Shown here: positions 26,613-34,886 of the stretch, in pieces
Layout: every line of letters starts with the position of its first letter
Position numbering within the stretch: position 1 is the first letter of the stretch
Program-made: the position numbers and the translations under genes
Origin: Parapedobacter tibetensis
Lineage (GTDB): Bacteria > Bacteroidota > Bacteroidia > Sphingobacteriales > Sphingobacteriaceae
DNA length: 64,000 nt
Direction of reading: 5' to 3'
Assembly (NCBI RefSeq): GCF_024643205.1
Contig: NZ_JAMKQJ010000002.1
Coordinates: 473,462 to 537,461 of the forward strand
Notes under the pieces: model-generated
Database searches by the model: none
The model's input: the letters and a program-made list of their open reading frames with translations, nothing else
Told to the model about the DNA's origin: nothing

Positions 26613-27650
26613 ATGTTGCAAGAGAAGATACAACAATACACCGAAGAGATAGCGCGGTTCACCCCCCAATCCAGTGAGGATGTAGAGGCTTTCCGGTTGA
26701 AATTTCTGGTGACCAAAGGTGTGGTACGGACTTTATTCGATGAATTCAAATCGGTATCGCCTGATTTAAAGCGGGAACTTGGGAAAACGTTAAACGAATT
26801 CAAACAAGCCGCGGAGAATAAATATAAAACGTCACAGGAGCAATTTGCTTCGGCATCGCAAGCTTCCAAACGCGAAGCAGAAGACCTCACCTTACCTGGA
26901 GAAGGGTTTGTATTCGGATCGCGTCACCCACTATCGTTGGTAAGGAAGGAAATTGTTGAAATATTCAAGAAATTGGGTTTTACAGTTGCCGAAGGGCCAG
27001 AAATCGAAGACGATTGGCATAATTTCACGGCACTTAATTTCCCTCCTGAACACCCTGCCCGGGACATGCAGGACACCTTTTTTATCAAGAAGCAGGATGG
27101 CAATGACATTGCATTACGTACACATACATCATCCGTGCAGGTACGGATGATGGAAAATGGCACCCCTCCTTTTCGAGCCATTATGCCGGGGAGGGTGTAT
27201 CGCAATGAGGCGATATCCGCACGTGCTCATTGCTTTTTCCACCAAGTGGAAGGGCTATATGTAGATGAAGGAGTTTCCTTTGCAGACCTGAAGCAGACGT
27301 TATACCACTTTGTGCAAGAGTTGTTTGGCGAAGACACGAACGTACGTTTCCGTCCTTCATATTTCCCATTCACTGAACCATCGGCTGAGATGGATATCAG
27401 TTGTACAATATGCAAAGGTAACGGATGCGCGATGTGTAAAGGCTCTGGTTGGGTAGAGATATTGGGCTGCGGTATGGTAGACCCCAATGTGCTCGAAAAC
27501 TGTGGTATCGACAGTGGTAAGTACAGTGGCTTCGCATTCGGGATGGGAATAGAACGTATCACGAACCTTAAATATGAAATCAAAGACCTGCGCCTATTTT
27601 CCGAAAACGATGTACGCTTTCTTGGCCAGTTTGAAACGGAACTTATTTAG
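26613..27650 (+). CDS. pheS: Phenylalanyl-tRNA synthetase alpha subunit
   Basis: Catalytic subunit charging tRNA-Phe. The 345-residue protein has an N-terminal coiled coil (about 1-95) that binds tRNA, then the class II core: motif 2 with GRVYRNEAISARAH and the FHQVEGLYVDE segment, and motif 3 with GFAFGMGIERI. A Cys-rich insertion CTICKGNGCAMCKGSGW (C-x2-C-x4-C-x2-C) before GCGMVDPNVL is of the zinc-ribbon kind found in some bacterial PheS. pheT is not adjacent. Confidence 0.97.
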   Translation: MLQEKIQQYTEEIARFTPQSSEDVEAFRLKFLVTKGVVRTLFDEFKSVSPDLKRELGKTLNEFKQAAENKYKTSQEQFASASQASKREAEDLTLPGEGFVFGSRHPLSLVRKEIVEIFKKLGFTVAEGPEIEDDWHNFTALNFPPEHPARDMQDTFFIKKQDGNDIALRTHTSSVQVRMMENGTPPFRAIMPGRVYRNEAISARAHCFFHQVEGLYVDEGVSFADLKQTLYHFVQELFGEDTNVRFRPSYFPFTEPSAEMDISCTICKGNGCAMCKGSGWVEILGCGMVDPNVLENCGIDSGKYSGFAFGMGIERITNLKYEIKDLRLFSENDVRFLGQFETELI

Positions 27651-28064
27651 ATGACTAAAATTAGTTGGTATATAATGTTCCCAGCAATTTTATTGCTGCA
27701 TGGGGCTTGTAAAAAAGGAGGGTGTAATGTGGTGCAGGATGTGCCGGTAATGGAACAGGTATCCATGGTTCAGTACTCTCAACTTTATACGCCAGGAGGG
27801 TATGCTGTAACCGAAAGGGGAGGAGTGGCCGGTTTGATCGTTGTCAATACGGGGCAAGGATACATTGCTTATGACCGATGCAGCACTGTGGTCCCTGAAA
27901 AGCGGTGCGCGGTTGAAGTGGAAGATGGCGGCATCGTAGCCAAAGATCCCTGTTCAGGCGCTCGATATTTACTGGTAAATGGATCTCCAGCCGAAATAGC
28001 CGAATGCCCACTTAAACCCTATCGGGCACATCGGAATGGCGAAACCATAATCGTATCAAATTAA
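27651..28064 (+). CDS. Rieske-fold lipoprotein lacking cluster ligands
   Basis: A 137-residue lipoprotein (lipobox HGAC, Cys20). The second half follows the Rieske fold: YDRCSTV, a Cys-Ala-Val-Glu-Val strand, DPCSGARYLL, NGSPAE and PLKPY. In true Rieske proteins the two boxes read CxH and CxxH; here they read CST and CSGA, so both histidines are missing and a standard [2Fe-2S] cluster cannot bind. The remaining cysteines could form disulfides. It starts immediately after the pheS stop and its own stop overlaps the TetR gene start. Function unknown. Confidence 0.75.
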   Translation: MTKISWYIMFPAILLLHGACKKGGCNVVQDVPVMEQVSMVQYSQLYTPGGYAVTERGGVAGLIVVNTGQGYIAYDRCSTVVPEKRCAVEVEDGGIVAKDPCSGARYLLVNGSPAEIAECPLKPYRAHRNGETIIVSN

Positions 28065-28639
28065 TGGAAGCCGACAAAATAAAAGAAACCATCAAAAAGG
28101 CTGCCCGGGAGCTTTTTAGACGCTATGGCTACAAAAAAACCAGTGTCAATGAGATTGCCCGCAAAGCCAAGATTGCCAAAGCCACGATTTATAAATATTT
28201 CGACAGCAAGGAATTGGTGTTGCATGCCATCCTAATGGATTATATTCGTGAAAGCGTGGAGGATTTATTGGAGAAATACAACAACCAGGCAGACCTTGAA
28301 ACTTATCTGAGTAATACCATCCTACGGGTAAGCCGACTTACCTACACCATCTGCAATGAATTTTTAGGTTGGGATTTTATCCGCGAATCCGCCAACACAC
28401 AAGAATATCTGCGAACCTTATCGGACGATTTAGAATTCTTGCTCATCAGCTCTTTTATCAACAATACCGAAATAGGGAAATCCGTGGCACCCGAAAAGCT
28501 GACATTCCTCATCAAAGCCAGTAAAAATATTGTATTCTCCTTCGCATTTACTTCCGTGAGCGAAGCTGACGTACGAAAAAACTTTGTTTCCTTCCAAAAG
28601 GAAATACTGCCTTATTTGGTGAAGGCCACTGTTGATTAA
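28064..28639 (+). CDS. TetR-family transcriptional regulator
   Basis: A 191-residue repressor-type protein. The N-terminal helix-turn-helix is clear (residues about 8-52, ARELFRRYGYKKTSVNEIAR and AKATIYKYFDSKELV). The helical C-terminal domain would bind a small ligand. The ATG at 28064 shares its A with the stop of the preceding lipoprotein gene, so translation is coupled. No efflux gene is adjacent, and its target cannot be inferred. Confidence 0.92.
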   Translation: MEADKIKETIKKAARELFRRYGYKKTSVNEIARKAKIAKATIYKYFDSKELVLHAILMDYIRESVEDLLEKYNNQADLETYLSNTILRVSRLTYTICNEFLGWDFIRESANTQEYLRTLSDDLEFLLISSFINNTEIGKSVAPEKLTFLIKASKNIVFSFAFTSVSEADVRKNFVSFQKEILPYLVKATVD

Positions 28640-28713
28640 GGCAATGGAGTTTATCTCCCTCCCCGCGTAAATCTGCAGTATCCGCGTTTAATGGACATAA
28701 CCTAGAAAAACTG

Positions 28714-28721
28714 TACCTTTG
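28714..28721 (+). promoter_or_regulatory. Bacteroidota -7 promoter box of the rRNA methyltransferase gene
   Basis: TACCTTTG, followed by C, matches TAnnTTTG and ends 7 bases before the ATG at 28729, predicting a very short leader. Confidence 0.6.
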
Positions 28722-28728
28722 CAACCAT

Positions 28729-30141
28729 ATGAGCAGACGAAGGATTCCTCCTGAAAAAAGATTGATGTACGATGTTTCGATTACCGATATCGCCGAAGAA
28801 GGCAAAGGTGTGGGTAAAGCGGACGACCTTGTCCTTTTCGTAGATAAGGCTATTCCGGGGGATGTGGTGGACGTGGAGTTAATACGGAAGAAAAAGAATT
28901 TTGCCGAGGCAAAAGTATCGTTGCTCAAAAAAGCCTCAACATATCGGGTAGATCCCTTTTGCCATCATTTCGGGACATGTGGTGGATGTAAATGGCAGCA
29001 CATGGATTATACCGCGCAATTGACCTACAAGCAAAAAAGCGTTGACAATGCACTCGCTCGCTTGGGCAAAATAGATACATCGCCCATGGAGGCGATACTT
29101 CCGGCACCCCAAACACAATACTATCGCAATAAACTTGAATACACATTTTCCAACAAGCGATGGCTTACCTATATTGAGGACGGACAGGCTGCTCCCGAGC
29201 TGAACGCCTTGGGTTTCCATGTGCCTTCCCGATTTGATAAGATATTGGATATCCAACATTGCCACTTACAGCAATCACCATCAAATGATATTCGCAACAA
29301 GCTACGTGACTTTGCACTTGAGCAGCGGATTTCCTTTTATGACCTACGACAGCATGAAGGGGAACTGCGTAACCTCATCATCCGTACAGCATCTACCGGC
29401 GAATTGATGGTCATCGTGGTGTTTGCTTATGCCGATGAAGCGACCGTGGAAAGAACAATGGCATTTCTCCAGAATACGTTCCCACAGATTACTTCATTGT
29501 TGTACATCCTTAACCAAAAGAAAAACGACACGATATTTGACCAGGATATTCATGTTTTTGCGGGTCGTGATTATATCTTTGAAGAAATGGAGGGGCTGCG
29601 GTTTAAGGTGGGAGCCAAGTCATTCTACCAGACCAATTCAGTGCAAGCATACGAACTCTATAAAATAACCCGTGACTTTGCTGCATTTGAAGGCCATGAG
29701 CGGGTGTATGATTTATATACCGGCGCAGGAACTATTGCCAATTTCATCGCTCGGCACGTACAGGAGGTCATCGGAGTGGAATATGTTCCCTCTGCCATAG
29801 AAGATGCCAAGATTAATTCAGCGCTAAACGGAGTTGGCAATACCAAATTCTATGCAGGGGATATGAAAGATATATTAACAGCTCATTTTGTTGAGGAGCA
29901 TGGCAAACCCGATGTGATCATTACTGATCCTCCGCGGGCTGGTATGCATGCTGATGTGGTGACGCGGTTATTGGAGATAGAAGCACCCAAAATTGTGTAT
30001 GTAAGCTGCAATGCTGCTACACAAGCGAGAGACCTGGCATTGCTCAATGAAAAATACGAGGTTCGGCGCATTCGACCCATAGACATGTTCCCACACACCC
30101 AGCATGTCGAGAATGTGGTCTTATTGGTCTTAAAAAGATAA
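28729..30141 (+). CDS. rlmD: 23S rRNA (uracil-5-)-methyltransferase RlmD-type
   Basis: SAM-dependent RNA methyltransferase of the RumA/TrmA class. The 470-residue protein has an N-terminal TRAM domain (about 10-70), an iron-sulfur cluster region with CHHFGTCGGCKWQH near residue 82, the SAM site YDLYTGAGTIANF near 328, the DPPRAGMH motif and the catalytic Cys in YVSCNAATQARDL near 426. Several family members modify different uridines (1939 or 747 of 23S rRNA, 54 of tRNA), so the exact target is inferred only. The next gene starts 7 bases later. Confidence 0.92.
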   Translation: MSRRRIPPEKRLMYDVSITDIAEEGKGVGKADDLVLFVDKAIPGDVVDVELIRKKKNFAEAKVSLLKKASTYRVDPFCHHFGTCGGCKWQHMDYTAQLTYKQKSVDNALARLGKIDTSPMEAILPAPQTQYYRNKLEYTFSNKRWLTYIEDGQAAPELNALGFHVPSRFDKILDIQHCHLQQSPSNDIRNKLRDFALEQRISFYDLRQHEGELRNLIIRTASTGELMVIVVFAYADEATVERTMAFLQNTFPQITSLLYILNQKKNDTIFDQDIHVFAGRDYIFEEMEGLRFKVGAKSFYQTNSVQAYELYKITRDFAAFEGHERVYDLYTGAGTIANFIARHVQEVIGVEYVPSAIEDAKINSALNGVGNTKFYAGDMKDILTAHFVEEHGKPDVIITDPPRAGMHADVVTRLLEIEAPKIVYVSCNAATQARDLALLNEKYEVRRIRPIDMFPHTQHVENVVLLVLKR

Positions 30142-30148
30142 TAAGTAT

Positions 30149-30544
30149 ATGGAATTACAAGATTTGCTTTCTGCCCAAGCTGACGACGACGGACAACCCA
30201 ATAAAAAGAGTCCACTAAAAAGTCTCAAGGTTGATTTGGATTTTTACAGTGAATCTATTAGGGAGATTGCTGTAGAAATCATGGCCGAAGGCCTCTCGGC
30301 CTATCCAATTTTCATTGCTCATCAACATAAAGTAGAGGTGGGCGAATTGATTTTGGATAAGGAAGAATTGGGTACGGCTTGGTCTGTCCATGCATCCACC
30401 TTGGAAGAATTTGTGGAGCGGGGTATTATCAAAGAAGACCGGAAGGCACGTTTCATCAAGCACTATAAAAAGCCGGAGGATTTTATGTGTGTGTTTGTCG
30501 TTGTGCCCGAAGGGGCCAACTTTGTGTTTTATCCCTATCATTGA
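30149..30544 (+). CDS. Conserved hypothetical protein
   Basis: A 131-residue soluble protein with mixed alpha/beta pattern, no signal peptide and no cysteine-based motif. The first 25 residues are polar and probably disordered; the rest is well ordered (FYSESIREIAVEIMAEGLS, HKVEVGELILDKEELG). I recognise it as a typical short conserved protein of Bacteroidota without assigned function. It lies 7 bases after the methyltransferase gene and is probably co-transcribed. Confidence 0.75.
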   Translation: MELQDLLSAQADDDGQPNKKSPLKSLKVDLDFYSESIREIAVEIMAEGLSAYPIFIAHQHKVEVGELILDKEELGTAWSVHASTLEEFVERGIIKEDRKARFIKHYKKPEDFMCVFVVVPEGANFVFYPYH

Positions 30545-30702
30545 TGCCGTTGGGCTTGGCGTCAACCGGCATGCAAGATCATAGAACCACGAAGATACAG
30601 TGTTAAAAAAAGTTAAACAAGAAACATCCAATTAACGTTTTAAAAGAATAGCGGTCTAAAAAAGGTAGATTGCGGCACAACAAATTTCGAAGCCTTTTGA
30701 GA

Positions 30703-31452
30703 ATGAATTATATTGTCAGCATACTTTTCGTTTTAGTATCATGCTTGCCTATAGGGCTATTTGCGCAGGAATCTGGAACTATCCGTGGCATTATCGTAGA
30801 AGCTGGTACGAGCAAACGACTGAGCAATGTAACCATCATCAATAAAAATACAGGCCGCACAACAGTGTCCAATAACGTAGGTACGTTCGAGCTCCATGCT
30901 ACAGTGGGCGATAGCATTACGGTCAATACCATGGGTTATGAGCAAGCGGTGACTGAGATAAAAACATTGAGCGACATACTCATTGATATGAAACCGGAAA
31001 GTATTGTATTGGAAACGGTCAACGTAGACCGGATGAGTAAAGAAGCTGAACTCAACGATGTTATGCGCGGTTACCGCAAGCAAGGTGTTTATTACGATGG
31101 CAAACCGCCAGCATTGGCCTATATCTTCAATCCCATTACATCGCTTTATGAGCTTTTAGGGCGTACTCCACGCAACGCCCGACGGTTCCAGCAATATATG
31201 GGAAGGGAGTTAGAGGCCACCGCCGTAGATCGCAAATTCAATCAGCGCCTGATTCATGAACTAACAGGACTTGAGGGCGATGACCTGAAAAATTTCATGA
31301 GCTGGTATCGGCCATCTTACGAGAAAATCCAATATTGGGCAGAATATGACCTCACGGCGTATATTCTTCAATCTTATAAGCAATTTGACCGGGACGGCCG
31401 CCCCGCTGCACCTAAACTCCCCGCATTGGAGAGTCCGCCACAAGAGAAATGA
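30703..31452 (+). CDS. Secreted protein with carboxypeptidase-regulatory-like domain
   Basis: A 249-residue exported protein; the ATG at 30703 gives a proper signal peptide (about 1-22, ending GLFAQ). Residues about 25-105 are a carboxypeptidase-regulatory-like beta-sandwich (TIRGIIVEAGTSKRLSNVT, VGDSITVNTMGYEQ), the same module found at the front of TonB receptors. The remaining 140 residues are helical and polar with a short Pro-rich tail, and no barrel follows. Such stand-alone proteins are common in Bacteroidota and their role is unknown. Confidence 0.82.
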   Translation: MNYIVSILFVLVSCLPIGLFAQESGTIRGIIVEAGTSKRLSNVTIINKNTGRTTVSNNVGTFELHATVGDSITVNTMGYEQAVTEIKTLSDILIDMKPESIVLETVNVDRMSKEAELNDVMRGYRKQGVYYDGKPPALAYIFNPITSLYELLGRTPRNARRFQQYMGRELEATAVDRKFNQRLIHELTGLEGDDLKNFMSWYRPSYEKIQYWAEYDLTAYILQSYKQFDRDGRPAAPKLPALESPPQEK

Positions 31453-31521
31453 CCGAGATGTATCCACCGCTCAGCAAGTTTTGGCATTGGGTTTGTACAG
31501 TTAAAATAAAAACAAAAAGTC

Positions 31522-32208
31522 ATGATAATCAACAGAAAAATAGCCTTACTCGGGCTTTCAGTAGCTACATCAGCCATGCTGCTGGGCAGTTGCAGTACAA
31601 TCCAATCCATGAGTAACACACAAAAGGGCGCTGCAACTGGTGCCGTGGCGGGTGGAGCTTTGGGTGCTATCATTGGCAAAAAGGCCGGCAATACGGCTGT
31701 GGGGGCCTTGGCTGGTGCAGCCTTAGGTGGAGTAGCCGGTGGGTTGATCGGTAAGAAAATGGACAAACAGGCTGCGGAAATTGAACGGACAGTCGCAGGG
31801 GCAGAAGTTATCAAAGCCGATGAGGGTATCATCGTTAAATTTGACTCAGGCATCCTCTTCGATTTTGACAAAACAGACGTGAAGGTGGCTGCACAGGATA
31901 ACATCAGCAACTTGGTTGCCTCCCTCAATAGCAATCCAGATACCGATATCCTGGTCATTGGGCATACAGACAATAAAGGGGCCGACAAGTACAATCAAGG
32001 ATTATCAGAGCGGAGGGCCAAAGCGGTAAGAGACTATGCGGTATCTCAGGGGTTATCATCACGTCGCATAAAAACGGAAGGAAAGAGTTTCCATGAACCT
32101 ATTGGCGACAACGATACAGAGAGCGGCCGAGCCCAAAACCGTCGTGTTGAAATCGTGATCGTGGCAAACGACAAAATGAAAGAAGAAGCAATGAACAAAG
32201 CCGGATAA
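31522..32208 (+). CDS. OmpA-family lipoprotein with glycine-zipper segment
   Basis: A 228-residue envelope lipoprotein (lipobox LGSC near residue 24). Residues about 35-85 are a glycine-zipper segment (AATGAVAGGALGAIIGKK and a similar second half) that may insert in or pack against the membrane. Residues about 110-220 are an OmpA-like peptidoglycan-binding domain with the signatures LVIGHTDNKGADKYN and RRAKAVRDY, ending NRRVEIVIV. It probably ties the outer membrane to the cell wall. It is followed by a good terminator. Confidence 0.94.
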   Translation: MIINRKIALLGLSVATSAMLLGSCSTIQSMSNTQKGAATGAVAGGALGAIIGKKAGNTAVGALAGAALGGVAGGLIGKKMDKQAAEIERTVAGAEVIKADEGIIVKFDSGILFDFDKTDVKVAAQDNISNLVASLNSNPDTDILVIGHTDNKGADKYNQGLSERRAKAVRDYAVSQGLSSRRIKTEGKSFHEPIGDNDTESGRAQNRRVEIVIVANDKMKEEAMNKAG

Positions 32209-32237
32209 TCTTAATATATTCCGTAAAGATGTTATGG

Positions 32238-32271
32238 GAGGCTGTCTGAAAAGAAAGACAGCTTCTTTTTT
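32238..32271 (+). terminator. Intrinsic terminator after the OmpA lipoprotein gene
   Basis: A 10-base-pair stem (gaggctgtct with agacagcttc, one G-T pair) with an 8-base loop is followed by six T. It begins 29 bases after the stop codon. Confidence 0.88.
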
Positions 32272-32318
32272 ATTTCCCCCAAGCCGGTAGGCATGTCATT
32301 AGCCCGCAGAATATACTG

Positions 32319-32326
32319 TACCTTTG
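32319..32326 (+). promoter_or_regulatory. Bacteroidota -7 promoter box of hemW
   Basis: TACCTTTG followed by C matches TAnnTTTG and ends 4 bases before the hemW ATG. The predicted transcript would be leaderless or nearly so. Confidence 0.6.
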
Positions 32327-32330
32327 CACC

Positions 32331-33509
32331 ATGGCTGGTATCTATTTCCATATTCCCTTTTGCAAGCAAGCATGTCATTATTGCGATTTCCACTTCAGCA
32401 CGTCGCTGAAATACAAGAGCGAGATGTTACATGCCATGCACCAGGAAATCGGCATACAAGCCCATTACCTGGTTGGGCAATCCGTCGAAACCCTCTATTT
32501 CGGTGGGGGTACGCCATCCTTGCTTGCAGCAGATGATATCCAGTACCTTATCGATCTGGTGGCCGAACACTTCCATGTCCACCCGAACGCTGAAATTACC
32601 ATTGAAGCTAATCCCGATGATCTCGATATAACGAAGGTAAATGCACTGAAAAATACCTCCATCAATCGATTCAGCATCGGCATCCAATCGTTTTTCGAGG
32701 AGGACCTACGCTGGATGAACCGCGCACATAATGCAGAGGAAGCACAGCATGCCATCCAACGGGTGCAGGATGCGGGATATGGCAACATCACGTCCGACCT
32801 AATTTATGGCTACCCTTTGCTTTCCGCCGACAAATGGCAATATAATATCGATAAGCTGCTGGAGCTCGAGATTCCACATATTTCTGCCTATAGCATGACC
32901 GTGGAGCCGCATACTGCACTAGCCGCTTTCATTCACATGGGGAAACAACCACCCATGGATGAGGCAGCGAGTGTCACCCAATTCGAATACCTGATGGATA
33001 TGCTTGCTACAGCCGGATATACCCATTACGAAATATCCAATTTTGCAAAACCGGGGAATTACGCACGACATAACAGTAATTATTGGAAGGGGGTGCCTTA
33101 TCTCGGTATAGGCCCTTCTGCCCATTCCTTCGATGGCAGCACACGGCAGTGGAATGTCAACAACAATGCGAAATATATCAAGGGGCTGCATATTGGCAAA
33201 CTATCCTACGAGAAAGAAACCTTAAGTGAGCAAGACAAACTCAACGAATATATCATGACCACATTGAGAACGATATGGGGGTTGGATTTGGACTATGTGA
33301 AAGAAAATTTCGGCGAAAAAAATAGCAAGATGCTCTATGCCAGCTTGCAGTCATTTGCAACAAGCGGAGAGGTGTTCTTTGAAAATCAAAAAGTGATGCT
33401 CACCAGGAAGGGAAAATTGATGGCCGACCATATTGCTGCGGCATTGTTTGTTGAAAATGAAGCTGTCAATTGTTCATCGTATCACTGGCAACCAAGTGAT
33501 TTAAGATAA
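32331..33509 (+). CDS. hemW: Radical SAM heme chaperone HemW (coproporphyrinogen oxidase-like)
   Basis: A 392-residue member of the HemN/HemW family. The radical SAM motif is HIPFCKQACHYCDF (C-x3-C-x2-C, residues about 8-20), followed by FGGGTPSLL near residue 55 and the glutamate-rich ITIEANPDD. The C-terminus has a HemN-like helical domain. The protein is short and lacks the N-terminal extension of true oxygen-independent coproporphyrinogen oxidase, so HemW, a heme-binding chaperone, is the better call. Its last 44 bases overlap the convergent waaA. Confidence 0.92.
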   Translation: MAGIYFHIPFCKQACHYCDFHFSTSLKYKSEMLHAMHQEIGIQAHYLVGQSVETLYFGGGTPSLLAADDIQYLIDLVAEHFHVHPNAEITIEANPDDLDITKVNALKNTSINRFSIGIQSFFEEDLRWMNRAHNAEEAQHAIQRVQDAGYGNITSDLIYGYPLLSADKWQYNIDKLLELEIPHISAYSMTVEPHTALAAFIHMGKQPPMDEAASVTQFEYLMDMLATAGYTHYEISNFAKPGNYARHNSNYWKGVPYLGIGPSAHSFDGSTRQWNVNNNAKYIKGLHIGKLSYEKETLSEQDKLNEYIMTTLRTIWGLDLDYVKENFGEKNSKMLYASLQSFATSGEVFFENQKVMLTRKGKLMADHIAAALFVENEAVNCSSYHWQPSDLR

Positions 33510-34728
33510 GTCGGGTCGCTCCGGCATTTTCCTGTACATATCGCTCCGCTACCTTTCCGGTAGCTTCCCGTGTTGTGGAAGTTTGTAGACTTTCAAAAAC
33601 CACCAGCAATTCGCCCTCGTCTCGTACGCTGAAACCGCCCCCATTTGCGATTAGGTCGTTTGCCTCTTGGAATTTATGATAATTAGGCCCGAAAATCACT
33701 GGAATACCGTACGTAGCCGCTTCCAAAGTATTGTGGATACCCGTGCCGAAACCACCACCAATGTAAGCAACATGGCCATAAGTGTATAGCAAGGAAAGCA
33801 TGCCAATGTTGTCAATTATTAGAATTTTAGATTTTAGACGTACGATTTTAGATTTCCTTACCTCTTGCTCCAAGCTCAACACCGAAAATCGAAGGGACTC
33901 TGGGAAGAGTTTTTCAATGGATCGGAGGTGGTCCTCATGGATTTCATGTGGGGCGATGATGATTTTCCAGGTTGGATACTTTCGGTGCAGTTGTGCGAGC
34001 AGTTCTTCGTCGGCAGGCCAAGTGCTACCGGCTACCAATACGCGGTTTTCCTGTACAAAATCCTCCACTTCGGGGATAAGTTTACATGTTTTGGGCAGCG
34101 CTACCACACGGTCGAAACGGGTGTCTCCTGCTAGGCTCGCATTGGTATGGCCAAGGTGGGTCAATAGCGTGAGACTTTCCTCATTTTGGGTGAAAAAATG
34201 GGTCACATATCCGAGCGTTTGCCTGAAGAAGCTACCGTACCACTTGAAGAACACTTGATTTGGCCTGAAAATGGCCGAAATGAGGTATAGCGGAATATTA
34301 TTGGATGCCAATGCCCTAAAGAAAAACGGCCAATATTCGTATTTGGTGAATACAACCAGTTCGGGATTAATTAACCGGACGAACATGGCGGCATTGCCGG
34401 GAGTATCTTCAGGCAGGTAGTAGACATGGTCTGCTAATGGCATGTCTTTCCGTATTTCATACCCAGAGGGCGAATAAAACGTAATCACAAAAGTTTTGTT
34501 GGGCCGAAGCGCCCTTAGTCCTTCCAACACAGGTCTTCCTTGCTCAAACTCACCCAAGGAGGCAAAATGAAACCATACGCTGCCTTCGCGGCTGTCCACC
34601 TCATGGGCGATGCGTTTGAACAACCCTCGCCGGCCGTGCGTCCATTTTTTGGCCTTATCGTAAAAAGGCGACAAAACCCAAATAATCAGCCCATAAATTT
34701 TTACTCCAATGAGATAGATTATCCACAT
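33466..34728 (-). CDS. waaA: 3-deoxy-D-manno-octulosonic acid transferase
   Basis: Transfers Kdo from CMP-Kdo to lipid A at the inner membrane. The 420-residue protein has an N-terminal membrane helix (about 5-22), the GT30 N-terminal domain with the acceptor-side Glu in FASLGEFEQGRP near residue 60, and the sugar-nucleotide domain with VAGSTWPADEE near 233 and YIGGGFGTGIHNTLEAATYGIPVIFGP (split here: GGGFGTGIHN, EAATYGIPV). A low-complexity repeat at 33821-33856 encodes about 12 Lys/Arg/Ile-rich residues between the two conserved blocks. It overlaps hemW by 44 bases, tail to tail. Confidence 0.95.
   Translation of the reverse strand: MWIIYLIGVKIYGLIIWVLSPFYDKAKKWTHGRRGLFKRIAHEVDSREGSVWFHFASLGEFEQGRPVLEGLRALRPNKTFVITFYSPSGYEIRKDMPLADHVYYLPEDTPGNAAMFVRLINPELVVFTKYEYWPFFFRALASNNIPLYLISAIFRPNQVFFKWYGSFFRQTLGYVTHFFTQNEESLTLLTHLGHTNASLAGDTRFDRVVALPKTCKLIPEVEDFVQENRVLVAGSTWPADEELLAQLHRKYPTWKIIIAPHEIHEDHLRSIEKLFPESLRFSVLSLEQEVRKSKIVRLKSKILIIDNIGMLSLLYTYGHVAYIGGGFGTGIHNTLEAATYGIPVIFGPNYHKFQEANDLIANGGGFSVRDEGELLVVFESLQTSTTREATGKVAERYVQENAGATRLILNHLVASDTMNN
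33821..33856. repeat. Low-complexity repeat inside the waaA coding region
   Basis: The segment contains gaattttagattttagacg and gattttagatttcc, that is near-copies of the unit gattttaga. The same kind of unit normally sits in spacers of Bacteroidota chromosomes. Here it is in frame in waaA and encodes the residues KSKIVRLKSKI just before LIIDNIG. Confidence 0.65.
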
Positions 34729-34886
34729 CTTGGCTATAATCCCTATATTCGCGTCAAACTTAGATAAATTTACGTTATAAATAGTAAAATAGTAATTTTA
34801 TCGGTTTCTCCTCCGCCTTAACGAGTTTATTTTTATGGAGGAAATATATCAAAACCGTTTTCTTATTCGGTTATGCTGTGCAAATT

